This document shows positions 34,689 to 43,226 of a stretch of 64,000 nucleotides of DNA, piece after piece. Below the pieces are notes generated by a model, which had not been told where the DNA came from, did no database searches, and saw only the letters and a list, made by a program, of their open reading frames with translations. This DNA is from UBA2336 sp031395485 (GTDB lineage: Bacteria; Bacteroidota; Bacteroidia; Cytophagales; Cyclobacteriaceae). The position numbers and the translations under genes were made by a program. The stretch lies in NCBI GenBank assembly GCA_031395485.1, contig JANNUS010000006.1, positions 1-64,000 of the forward strand, written 5' to 3'. Within the stretch, counting starts at the first letter, position 1. The number at the start of each line of letters is the position of its first letter.

Positions 34689-35789
34689 TTGACCTTGAGA
34701 TCAATAAAAATTTTTTGTCCGTACCCATTTAATCAGGCTCCATCTCAACGGTTCCGATTTGAGCAGTATCTCACTCTCTTAAAGGAAGCAGGCTTTAAAG
34801 TTACATTTTTATCATTCTACAATCAATCTGACTGGGAATCCCTCTACGTAAAAGGAAACTTCATTCAAAAGTTCGTCAGGCTAAGCATTGCGGTTTTTGC
34901 ACAAATAGTTAATTGCATTGTTACCCTCAAAGATGATTATATCTTGATTCATCGCGAATTACTGCCCATTGGGCCGCCCGTGTTAGAGTGGGTCATTGCT
35001 AAAATTCTTAGAAAAAAAATTATTTACGATTTTGATGATGCCATCTGGCTCACCGATAAAATCAATGAATCAAAAATTGGAAAAAAGATTCGATGGAGGA
35101 GTAAAGTAAGCTCCATTTGCAAATGGAGTTACAAAGTGAGCTGTGGCAATAAATACCTGTGTATATATGCACAGCAATTCAATCAAAATGTAATACTCAA
35201 TCCAACCACAATTGACACAAAGCAATTACATAATTCGGATTTATATAAAATCCCAATACAAAAAAAAGCAATAAATCAAGACGTCATCATTATAGGCTGG
35301 ACCGGTTCACACTCAACGTTAAAATATCTTAAAAGCATTGAATCTGTATTAGTTCAATTAGAAAATCAATTCCAGCAAATTCAATTTTTAGTTATTGCCG
35401 ATCAACCTCCTGATCTCATGGTAACCCGACTGAAATTTATTCGGTGGAATAAAGAAACTGAGGTGACAGATCTAATAAAAATGGATATTGGCATCATGCC
35501 GTTACCGGATGATGAATGGGCAAAAGGTAAATGTGGGTTTAAGGCTTTGCAATATATGGCGCTTGAAATTCCGTGCATCGCATCGCCTGTAGGCGTAAAT
35601 ACAACAATCATTCAGCAAGGAATAAATGGGTTTCTCTGCAACACTTCACAGGAATGGATTAGGTGTTTTGAATTACTCATAAGTAACGAACAATTACGAA
35701 AACAAATAGGCAAAGCAGGAAGAATTACCGTTGAAGAAAACTACTCAGTCCGTTCTAATGCCTCTAACTTTTTATCGCTCTTTGAATAG
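34689..35789 (+). CDS. Glycosyltransferase family 4, inverted orientation
   Basis: 366 residues; FCPYPFNQAPSQRFRFEQYL is the typical opening of a GT4 subgroup, followed by YDFDDAIWL, IGWTGSHSTLKYLKSI, LPDDEWAKGKCGFKALQYMALEIPC and the end EENYSVRSNASNF. No ATG lies near the expected start: TTG at 34689 (MTLRSIKIF) or TTG at 34695 (MRSIKIF) must be used. It is the only plus-strand gene inside the polysaccharide region, and its last 49 bases overlap the end of the convergent polymerase-like gene. Confidence 0.88.
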   Translation: MTLRSIKIFCPYPFNQAPSQRFRFEQYLTLLKEAGFKVTFLSFYNQSDWESLYVKGNFIQKFVRLSIAVFAQIVNCIVTLKDDYILIHRELLPIGPPVLEWVIAKILRKKIIYDFDDAIWLTDKINESKIGKKIRWRSKVSSICKWSYKVSCGNKYLCIYAQQFNQNVILNPTTIDTKQLHNSDLYKIPIQKKAINQDVIIIGWTGSHSTLKYLKSIESVLVQLENQFQQIQFLVIADQPPDLMVTRLKFIRWNKETEVTDLIKMDIGIMPLPDDEWAKGKCGFKALQYMALEIPCIASPVGVNTTIIQQGINGFLCNTSQEWIRCFELLISNEQLRKQIGKAGRITVEENYSVRSNASNFLSLFE

Positions 35790-37078
35790 ACATATATAAG
35801 ACTGAGACCGATGGCATAAAATGGAAGTAGCGGTATTTTATACCGAGATAAACTCCCAAAATTATAGGTTGATACCCCTACAGCAAAAGCAAATACAAGC
35901 GAAAACCCAAAGCATAAAATAATTTCTGGTTTCTGTAAATACCTAAACGTCCTTAATCCGGATTTATACAATACGTACAACGTTAGAACAAATAACACCA
36001 AACTCTCCATAGCCGAAAGAACCATAAGAGGGCCTTTTATTTCCCAGATATACGGGCGAAACAAGCTAACATTGATAGCCGATGGCGCCAGTTCAATCAT
36101 GCTTTGCCAACTTCCATCCAGTTCTCCTAGTGTATATCCTGAACCATCACCCGCCCTGGCTCCCCATCCAAAACGAATATCGTAAGCGGTAATTTGAGAA
36201 GTCTCTGCCAATTTGTTGATGTTATATCGAGGGTCATCCTCCCCAACCTTCAAGAGTGTATAATAGACAAGAAAAAGAACTGGGACCATAGCAATGGGTA
36301 CCAGTAAAATTTTCAAAACAACGGGCCTGATTTTTGATATTGCCCTGCTAAAAAACCAAAGCAAAATAACAGGCAAAAAACAGAGCAGTATATATTTCTT
36401 AATTGAAAAAATAAGCCAAATTGAAAAAATCAATCCAATCAGTAATAAAACAGAAAATCGTTTTTTTGTGAACAGATAATTCAGGCAAAATAATATTGCC
36501 CCCAGTCCAGCTAATGTAATGGTGTCTTTAAAAATACCGGACCCCCAAAATATTACCGAGGGTATAAATAGGCAACTTAACGCAAGTAACTTATGAGCCT
36601 CAGAATGCCTCTTGTAAAAAGCAATGAACAACATCCATGCACCTGTAAAAGAAAGAACCGCAAATAAAATAGCCGTTGCGCTATAAGTTGAAAATGTGAT
36701 AAAATCAAATAAAGTGGCTAATTGAATAACTTTAAAACTTTGCGGATCACGCCAGTACCAAATTCTATCGCTTATATCCCACATTCCTATGCCGAAACTT
36801 CCTTGCGAAAAGAAAATTTTTAAGCCGTTTGACGGAGATTCCACAAAAGCATCCCAAATAACCCGACTTCCGTGAGTATGATAGCTAAGCGTATCTCCAC
36901 CGCCATAATAGAACTGATAAATAAACCCAACCGCTAAGGCTCCGATAATTCTAACCGTTAGCGCAGGAAGAAAATATTTTCGATTAACCTCATCCGTAAC
37001 CCATGGCCGAACAAGGTAGGCACTAACATATATGAGTATGAGAATTATTGGTGTGACGATTAGGTCGCGTAGTTCCAT
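35741..37078 (-). CDS. Polytopic membrane protein, polysaccharide polymerase-like
   Basis: 445 residues with at least ten hydrophobic spans (IVTPIILILIYVSAYLV; SVLLLIGLIFSIWLIFSI; ILLCFLPVILLWFF) and a charged periplasmic loop YQFYYGGGDTLSYHTHG (about 55-71). A large loop around residues 270-330 (VGEDDPRYNINKLAETSQ ... GWGARAGDGSGYTL) separates the two membrane halves, as in Wzy polymerases. It could instead be a GT-C transferase with Asp in the first loop. Context favours repeat-unit polymerisation or glycan transfer. Confidence 0.6.
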   Translation of the reverse strand: MELRDLIVTPIILILIYVSAYLVRPWVTDEVNRKYFLPALTVRIIGALAVGFIYQFYYGGGDTLSYHTHGSRVIWDAFVESPSNGLKIFFSQGSFGIGMWDISDRIWYWRDPQSFKVIQLATLFDFITFSTYSATAILFAVLSFTGAWMLFIAFYKRHSEAHKLLALSCLFIPSVIFWGSGIFKDTITLAGLGAILFCLNYLFTKKRFSVLLLIGLIFSIWLIFSIKKYILLCFLPVILLWFFSRAISKIRPVVLKILLVPIAMVPVLFLVYYTLLKVGEDDPRYNINKLAETSQITAYDIRFGWGARAGDGSGYTLGELDGSWQSMIELAPSAINVSLFRPYIWEIKGPLMVLSAMESLVLFVLTLYVLYKSGLRTFRYLQKPEIILCFGFSLVFAFAVGVSTYNFGSLSRYKIPLLPFYAIGLSLIYVYSKSDKKLEALERTE

Positions 37079-37115
37079 TATAAAAATTGTGAATCAAAAA
37101 TAGAGCACCGGCTCA

Positions 37116-38336
37116 TTATTCATCTTTTTCCATCTTCTTCAGTCTCCGCTTAGCGTCTTTATAAGCCTCATCTTTCCGCTTTGCTTTGCTCTTAACCTCT
37201 TTAAAATATTTGCGCGCTTCCACTTTATTGCCTTGCTTCTCGGCAATCTCGCCCAAGGCTATGAGTGAATATAAATAATATCCTGACCCCATAGCGTCAA
37301 TTTCTTTTGTAAACCGTATGCACAGCGTGTAGTGTTTTTTTGCTTCTTCTAAATTTCTTCGCGCCTCATAAATCTGACCTAGAAAAAAAGCTGCGTACCG
37401 GCCACTAGTGGCTTCATACCCAAGTTGAACGCTATCAATTCGTGCTAATATGCTTTTACAAACCGGCTCGGCTTGTGCATACTTGCCCGTAGAGTATAAA
37501 ATGCGCGCATAATACCGGTGAAAAAACGGATTGTCGGGGTAGATCTGATTCAAATATTCGCTGAGCTGCAACGCTTGCGTCTGATTATTTTCGTAGCTGT
37601 TTAAAATACGCATAAGCCACATCATAGCCTCGGTTCGGGTGTAGAATGCGTTATAGGAAACTTCTTTAAGTTGTTTCAGCCCAAGAGCTTTATCGCCCTT
37701 TGGAAAAAACCAAAGAATGGGTTTTAATGCAGGATAATTCTCGGGCACCCACACGGAAAAGTAATTGAAAAGCGCATCACCAAACAATAACTCGGGGCTC
37801 AAATGCTGTTTGCTCTTGCTCTCTTCCAAATAATTTAACGCGCTTTTTCCAGCCGATGCGGCTTTACCCCAGTTTTTTCGCTCTTCATCGGAATACAGTC
37901 TTCCTTTAAAACCATACGCTGCTGAGAGAAAAAATGAAGCTTCAACTTTGTACATATCGTATTTCTCATACAAATTCTCGGCAACCGAAATGGTTGAGTC
38001 CATGTACGAAATAAAAATTTCATCATGCGATTTATCTTTTGTGTTTGGCATGATTTTCCACCACTCGATAAGCCCCATCAAAAAATATGGAAGTGGATGC
38101 CACCGGTACTTGTTACGTAAGTAGCGAAACTGATGCTCGGCTTTTTCAAACTTAAAATTGTACAAATCGTTAAGTGCCTGGGTGCACTCCAACTGAACTC
38201 CTAAATCATTCAATAATATAATGGTGGTGTCTCGTTCCTGCGCATATGACATTACAGGAAACGCTGCAGCTAAATGGAAACTTAATACCAAAAGAAAAAT
38301 GCATCGGTCAATCAATTTTTTTCGATAATAAACCAT
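37116..38336 (-). CDS. Exported TPR protein
   Basis: A 406-residue protein with a signal peptide (LIDRCIFLLVLSFHLAAAFPVMSYAQ) followed by a chain of TPR-like helical repeats (ALNDLYNFKFEKAEHQFRYL; YYARILYSTGKYAQAEPVCK; YLYSLIALGEIAEKQGNKVEA). The tail is highly basic. ATG 38336 is preferred over a GTG at 38354. It ends 37 bases before the polymerase-like gene begins, so they may be co-transcribed. It probably scaffolds an envelope complex; partner unknown. Confidence 0.75.
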   Translation of the reverse strand: MVYYRKKLIDRCIFLLVLSFHLAAAFPVMSYAQERDTTIILLNDLGVQLECTQALNDLYNFKFEKAEHQFRYLRNKYRWHPLPYFLMGLIEWWKIMPNTKDKSHDEIFISYMDSTISVAENLYEKYDMYKVEASFFLSAAYGFKGRLYSDEERKNWGKAASAGKSALNYLEESKSKQHLSPELLFGDALFNYFSVWVPENYPALKPILWFFPKGDKALGLKQLKEVSYNAFYTRTEAMMWLMRILNSYENNQTQALQLSEYLNQIYPDNPFFHRYYARILYSTGKYAQAEPVCKSILARIDSVQLGYEATSGRYAAFFLGQIYEARRNLEEAKKHYTLCIRFTKEIDAMGSGYYLYSLIALGEIAEKQGNKVEARKYFKEVKSKAKRKDEAYKDAKRRLKKMEKDE

Positions 38337-38366
38337 AGAATTACACTTCCGCACAACAGCCTGTTC

Positions 38367-38999
38367 ATGGAAACGTCAAACGAAACTAAATCAATATTCG
38401 CTACAGACAAAAAACTGCTATTTGTTTTACTCTGTATAAATACACTTTTGCTGCTCTACGTAAAGAAGTCTTTCATAGAAAACGAAACGGCAGCCTTTGA
38501 GTTTCTGCAAGACCGGCCAGAGGGAATGGTTTTACAGGTCATCAGCACACTTCAATTCATTTCAATTCCCCTGGTTTATTTATGGAAATTCACGGTAATC
38601 GCATTTGTCATCTGGATAGGCTGTTTTATGTACGGCTATCGTGTAACCTATACGCAATGTTGGGGCGTTGTAATTGGTGCCGAGTTTATTTTCATCATCC
38701 CGGAGATCCTGAAAATACTCTACTTTCTTTTCATTGAAACCGACCCATCGTATTGGGATATCGGATCGCTCTATCCCCTTTCGCTCATGCACTTTTTCGA
38801 CTACTACACAATTGATAAGATGTGGGCTTACCCATTACGAGCTTTAAATCTTTTTGAGATTGTTTACTGGTTTGCATTGGTATCGGGCATTCATCATTAT
38901 GCGCGCAAAGAGAAACGAAATGTGTGGTTTATCGTTCTAAGCTCATACATTCTTCTCTTCTTTTTATGGCTGGCTTTTTATGTGATTGTTTACAAATAG
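38367..38999 (+). CDS. Polytopic membrane protein of unknown function
   Basis: 210 residues with about five hydrophobic spans (LLFVLLCINTLLLLYV; FTVIAFVIWIGCFMYGY; VVIGAEFIFIIPEILKILYFLF; IVYWFALVSGI; WFIVLSSYILLFFLWLAFYVIV). I do not recognise a specific family; the layout resembles Yip1-like small membrane proteins. It is divergent from the TPR gene with only 30 bases between starts. The stop codon lies within one arm of an inverted repeat (38994-39096). Confidence 0.65.
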   Translation: METSNETKSIFATDKKLLFVLLCINTLLLLYVKKSFIENETAAFEFLQDRPEGMVLQVISTLQFISIPLVYLWKFTVIAFVIWIGCFMYGYRVTYTQCWGVVIGAEFIFIIPEILKILYFLFIETDPSYWDIGSLYPLSLMHFFDYYTIDKMWAYPLRALNLFEIVYWFALVSGIHHYARKEKRNVWFIVLSSYILLFFLWLAFYVIVYK

Positions 39000-39096
39000 T
39001 CATTAGTCCTGAGTATTTAGTCCTGAGTTAAGTAAATCCTGGAACGGGTAAATACTGAATATCTAACGACTCATGACTCCGGACTAAAGACTATTT
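38994..39096. repeat. Imperfect 21-bp inverted repeat after the membrane-protein gene
   Basis: Arms at 38994-39014 (AAATAGTCATTAGTCCTGAGT) and 39076-39096 are complementary at 19 of 21 positions; the spacer contains another copy of TTTAGTCCTGAGT. It resembles other AT-rich dyads between genes of this window and may act as a terminator. Confidence 0.6.
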
Positions 39097-39114
39097 ACTA
39101 TTGACTAATTTCCC

Positions 39115-39122
39115 TATTTTCG
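39115..39122 (+). promoter_or_regulatory. Possible -7 element of the DUF2723 gene
   Basis: TATTTTCG, one base from TAnnTTTG and identical to the pdhA element, 85 bases before the ATG. The upstream TTTA is 17 bases away, so the -33 match is weak. Confidence 0.35.
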
Positions 39123-39206
39123 CCCCTTATATTATCACTTTGGCATAAGAGCCGTTGCATTAAGAATCACCACATCAACAAATAATAAAATCAACGAATC
39201 AAACAC

Positions 39207-42146
39207 ATGAATTTTCAGAAAACGAACAATATTACCGGGTGGATTATGTTCACAATTGCCCTGGCTGTTTACTGGCTTACCATGGAAGAAACCGCCAGTT
39301 ATTGGGATTGTGGGGAATTTATAGCTGTATCATACAAACTTGAGGTACCCCATCCTCCGGGTGCACCGCTATTCCTCCTCATCGGGCGGATGTTTTCATT
39401 TCTCTCTTTTGGTGATGTAACTAAAGTGGCCTATTGGATCAACTTTGCCAGTGTTCTTTCAAGCGCATTCACTATTCTGTTTCTCTTCTGGTCTATTGTA
39501 TTATTTGGTCGCAAACTTTTAAAAATTACCAAGCCTGAAGAGCTATCGAATAACACGCTGCTGCTTATGGGTGCTGGGGTAGTTGGTGCGCTAGCCTACA
39601 CGTTCTCCGATTCGTTTTGGTTCTCAGCAGTTGAAGCTGAGGTGTATGCGATGTCTTCTGTCTTTACCGCATTTGTAGTATGGGCTATGCTTAAGTGGGA
39701 TGTTATTGAGGATGAGTCAAAAGCAAACCGTTGGCTTATTCTTATTTTTTATAGTATTGGCCTATCCATTGGCGTGCACTTATTAAACTTAGTAACGCTG
39801 CCTGCTTTAGGGTTGATCTTCTACTTCAAAAAATACAAGCCAACGAAATGGGGTATTATCGCTACGCTTCTTATCAGTGGACTATTAATCCTTTTCATAA
39901 ACGACATCATCATTCCTGGTCTTCCTACTGTTGCCGGTAATTTTGAAATCTTTTTTATAAACACACTACGCTTGCCTTTTGGCTCGGGGGTAATTGTGTT
40001 TAGTTTAATCATTATCGGTGCATTGGTATATGGCATTCGGTATTCGCAGAAAAAACAAAAAGCTGTACTGAACACTTTTTTATTATCCTCAGTTTTCATT
40101 TTGATTGGATACGCTTCGTACGCAGTAATTGTAATCCGTTCTAACTACGATACCCCTATCAATGAAAATGCTCCTAAAGACATTATGAGTTTCGTGAGTT
40201 ACCTGAAGCGTGAACAATATGGAAGCAGGCCACTTTTGTATGGTGAATACTTTACGGCCAACCCTACTGGGCTTAATGAAGGAGCCCCTGTGTATAAAAA
40301 GGGGAAGGATCGGTACGAAATACAAGATCGGAAAATGTCTTATGAATACGATCCAAAAGACATGACGATTCTGCCACGCATTTACAGTCGCGATCCTGAT
40401 CACCAAAGAAGATACCGTGAAATACTTGGCTTGCGTGAGGGTGAAAAACCATCTTTCTCTGATAATATCCGCTACATGTTTTCACATCAAATCGGTTGGA
40501 TGTACGCTCGTTACTTCATGTTCAACTTTGCCGGAAGGGAAAGTGATGAGATTGGCGGAAATTGGATGCAGCCGTCTATGTGGTTTGAAGATGTTCCGGA
40601 AATGCTCGCTTCTAACAAAGCCCGTAATAATTTTTTCATGATCCCCTTCATCCTGGGGCTTGTTGGTATGTTCTTTCAAACGGTAAACGATCAAAAAAAT
40701 ATGGCGGTAGTAGGCTTACTGTTTATTTTAACAGGCGTTGCCCTGGTTGTATATTTAAATGGCCCTCCGGCTGAACCGCGCGAACGCGATTACATTTACT
40801 CAGCATCTTACTACGCATATTGTTTCTGGATTGGCTTTGCCGTAATTGGTATCGCGCAAGCTTTAATGAAGGTTACTAAGAATTTAAAAGCAGCCAGCAT
40901 TGCATCCATACTAATTTGTTCTTCTGCGCCCGCAATTATGGCTTCCGAAGGATGGGACGATCATAATCGGTCTGATCGCTATTTCTCTGTAGGTTCTGCG
41001 GTTAACTATCTTGAATCATGTGCGCCAAATTCCGTAATCTTTACCGGTGGTGATAATGACACTTTCCCGTTATGGTATGCGCAGGAAGTAGAGGGCATTC
41101 GTACCGACATGCGCGTTATCGTGTTGAGTTATTACAATACCGATTGGTACATCGCGCAGAGCATGCGTAAACATTACGAATCAGAACCGCTACCATACAC
41201 GCTTACGCTTAACCAGTATCGTCAAGGCGGGCCAAACGATTATTTGCCGTATGAGGATCTCAAGATAAAAGCGATGGATCTTGAACAGTATATCGGATTG
41301 CTATCGAAAGATTATCAAGGCTTGCGTCTTTACCCTTCTGCCAATGTTGTTCCTACTAAAGACATTGTACTAACAGTAGATGTTGAAAAAGTAAAATCGT
41401 TGGGTATTATTCCAGAAGGCATGGATAGTTTAGTGGTGCCACAAATGTTGTTGCGTGTTAAAGGCAATGCATTGGAGAAAAAAGATTTAGCCCTGTTGGA
41501 TGTTCTCTTATCGAATAATTGGGAACGACCCCTGTATGTTAACAACACTTCACTGGAACAATTTAATATTGATCTCCGCCCATATGTTGTTGTGGAGGGA
41601 AATACTTACCGAATTTTACCCATTCGGAATCCGGATCCACGGGTAAAACTGGTAAATACCAAAATAGCATACGAAAATATGCTGAAAAAATTCCAGTTCC
41701 GTGGACTTGATAACCCCAACGCATATTTTAGTCAGGATTACCGGAATTTTGTGTTGAATCACCGTGGCGCTTTCAATGAACTAGCCGATGCCTTTATGGC
41801 AAAAGGTGATAAAGAAAAAGCAAGAGAAGTTGTGCTCTATGGATTGGAGAAAATGCCCCATAAGGCTATTCCGTACGATGTTAGCAATGCGCGCAATGTA
41901 GAAATGCTGTTTGAAGTAGGCGAAAAAGAAAAGGCTCTTGAGGTCACGGGCGATTTAGGAAAGCAAATGGAAGAGATGGCCGCTTACTACTTGTTAAAAC
42001 GCGAATATGGAAATGATTTGTACAACAGCATTGTGGTGCTGGGTGAGTTACAACGTGTGCTCTACAAATATGGTGAAACTGAACTGGCTAAGAAATACGA
42101 AGATATCTATCAGAAGTATGGTGATATGATGCAGCAAGAGCGCTAA
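39207..42146 (+). CDS. DUF2723 (TMEM260-like) glycosyltransferase
   Basis: A 979-residue membrane protein. The N terminus WIMFTIALAVYWLTMEE, ASYWDCGEFIAVSYKLEVPH and PPGAPLFLLIGRMFSF is the DUF2723 signature, with the acidic residues and HPPG motif expected of a GT-C transferase. About ten spans fill the first 560 residues. The soluble part includes GGDNDTFPLWYAQEVEGIRTD and ends with TPR-like helices (FNELADAFMAKGDKEKAREV). Related human TMEM260 is a protein O-mannosyltransferase; the bacterial substrate is unknown. Confidence 0.88.
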   Translation: MNFQKTNNITGWIMFTIALAVYWLTMEETASYWDCGEFIAVSYKLEVPHPPGAPLFLLIGRMFSFLSFGDVTKVAYWINFASVLSSAFTILFLFWSIVLFGRKLLKITKPEELSNNTLLLMGAGVVGALAYTFSDSFWFSAVEAEVYAMSSVFTAFVVWAMLKWDVIEDESKANRWLILIFYSIGLSIGVHLLNLVTLPALGLIFYFKKYKPTKWGIIATLLISGLLILFINDIIIPGLPTVAGNFEIFFINTLRLPFGSGVIVFSLIIIGALVYGIRYSQKKQKAVLNTFLLSSVFILIGYASYAVIVIRSNYDTPINENAPKDIMSFVSYLKREQYGSRPLLYGEYFTANPTGLNEGAPVYKKGKDRYEIQDRKMSYEYDPKDMTILPRIYSRDPDHQRRYREILGLREGEKPSFSDNIRYMFSHQIGWMYARYFMFNFAGRESDEIGGNWMQPSMWFEDVPEMLASNKARNNFFMIPFILGLVGMFFQTVNDQKNMAVVGLLFILTGVALVVYLNGPPAEPRERDYIYSASYYAYCFWIGFAVIGIAQALMKVTKNLKAASIASILICSSAPAIMASEGWDDHNRSDRYFSVGSAVNYLESCAPNSVIFTGGDNDTFPLWYAQEVEGIRTDMRVIVLSYYNTDWYIAQSMRKHYESEPLPYTLTLNQYRQGGPNDYLPYEDLKIKAMDLEQYIGLLSKDYQGLRLYPSANVVPTKDIVLTVDVEKVKSLGIIPEGMDSLVVPQMLLRVKGNALEKKDLALLDVLLSNNWERPLYVNNTSLEQFNIDLRPYVVVEGNTYRILPIRNPDPRVKLVNTKIAYENMLKKFQFRGLDNPNAYFSQDYRNFVLNHRGAFNELADAFMAKGDKEKAREVVLYGLEKMPHKAIPYDVSNARNVEMLFEVGEKEKALEVTGDLGKQMEEMAAYYLLKREYGNDLYNSIVVLGELQRVLYKYGETELAKKYEDIYQKYGDMMQQER

Positions 42147-42150
42147 CTTC

Positions 42151-42301
42151 AAATCCTAAAATAGTATGAACATCATTTCATAGTGAACCTGACGAAGGAG
42201 GGTGAGCGAAGAAATCCCGTTGAGGGTTACGCGAATAAGGGGATTTCTCCGTCCTGCCTGTGGCCGGGCTGCGAAATGACGAACAAATATTATTTAGTAC
42301 T
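42151..42301. repeat. Long-hairpin dispersed repeat, copy A
   Basis: This ~150-bp element fills most of the 212-base gap 42147-42358. It begins AAATCCTAAAATAGTATGAA and ends GACGAACAAATATTATTTAG; the ends are inverted copies of each other with small gaps. Inner arms GAAATCCC and GGGATTTC continue the hairpin. By eye it is about 88% identical to copy B (45287-45435). It has no coding content. Confidence 0.8.
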
Positions 42302-42358
42302 CATTACAGATACTCATAAATTCAAAATTTTGAATTCACGAGTAAGCCAAATTTCGAG

Positions 42359-43135
42359 TTACTTTCTAACGATTAATAATAGATCCAACGCTTCGTCTGC
42401 AAGGTCTGTCACACGGTAGTCTTCATGACGGATACTGCTTACCAGCGAGTTGTCACCAGACTGCAGCGTATTACGATTCATTCTATTAAGTAATTCGTAC
42501 GGCATACGCAACATCCATGCGGGCAGATTGTGCTGTAACTTAAAAATATCCCAACGGGTAATTCGCTCAACCGATTTTTTGTTCTGATTATAATATTCCA
42601 TCACCTTTTCGTTTCCGGTGATGCCTTTCATCTCTACGTTCGAAAAAATTTTAGAAGCCAGCTCGTTGAGTTCATGCGCCAGGTATTCGCGAATGTGCCA
42701 GGGGTTTCGGCTCAAGGATAACTTTCTGTTGGGCGTTGTAAGCAGGGCAATGCCTCCAGGCTTCAATACCCGATGTATCTCTCGCAGATAAAGAACATCG
42801 TTTTGAATGTGCTCAATTACCTGAAAACTTACTACGCAATCATACTCATTGTCTTTAAGTTCGCCAAAAGGCGGAATATTCATGGCTAAGAACTTACCGG
42901 AAGGGAATTTCTTTCGCAATACTTGTAAAGCCTCCTCAATCTTATCTACGGCCGTGAAGTGTGTTGATTTGCCCATTAATGCTTCAACCCCCCTGCCCTC
43001 ACCACACCCTACTTCCAACACGTTACCCTTTACGTAATCCTGCGCCACAACATAGGCTTTAAACAAACGTTGGTGTAAGGGATTATCCGAAGGAATGTTG
43101 TCGGAGGTTATTTCGGTAGTATAAATTTTTGCCAT
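42359..43135 (-). CDS. Class I SAM-dependent methyltransferase
   Basis: 258 residues with motif I VLEVGCGEGRGVEALMGK (about 40-57), AVDKIEEALQVL and VVSFQVIEHIQND, then RVLKPGGIALLTTPNRKLSL. The pattern is that of UbiE-like small-molecule or glycan methyltransferases; the acceptor is unknown. A perfect hairpin ends directly before the ATG, an unusual place for a ribosome-binding region. It stands alone on the minus strand between plus-strand genes. Confidence 0.85.
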   Translation of the reverse strand: MAKIYTTEITSDNIPSDNPLHQRLFKAYVVAQDYVKGNVLEVGCGEGRGVEALMGKSTHFTAVDKIEEALQVLRKKFPSGKFLAMNIPPFGELKDNEYDCVVSFQVIEHIQNDVLYLREIHRVLKPGGIALLTTPNRKLSLSRNPWHIREYLAHELNELASKIFSNVEMKGITGNEKVMEYYNQNKKSVERITRWDIFKLQHNLPAWMLRMPYELLNRMNRNTLQSGDNSLVSSIRHEDYRVTDLADEALDLLLIVRK

Positions 43136-43156
43136 ACCTGCCTGCCTCAGGCAGGT
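43136..43156. repeat. ACCTGCCTG palindrome abutting a start codon
   Basis: Perfect 9-bp arms ACCTGCCTG and CAGGCAGGT with a 3-base loop occupy the bases directly upstream of the methyltransferase ATG at 43135. It belongs to the CCTGCC/GGCAGG family also seen at 14746 and 57613. Confidence 0.75.
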
Positions 43157-43226
43157 TCATTTAGTTTACACAAAATTAATTGAATGATGCCGATAAATTC
43201 CGATAGGAATATTTTAATTTAACCTG

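Noticed and set aside
42183..42419. 78-codon plus-strand ORF in the repeat copy A
   Set aside because: It lies in the palindromic repeat and runs into the methyltransferase 3' end; copy B does not keep the frame.
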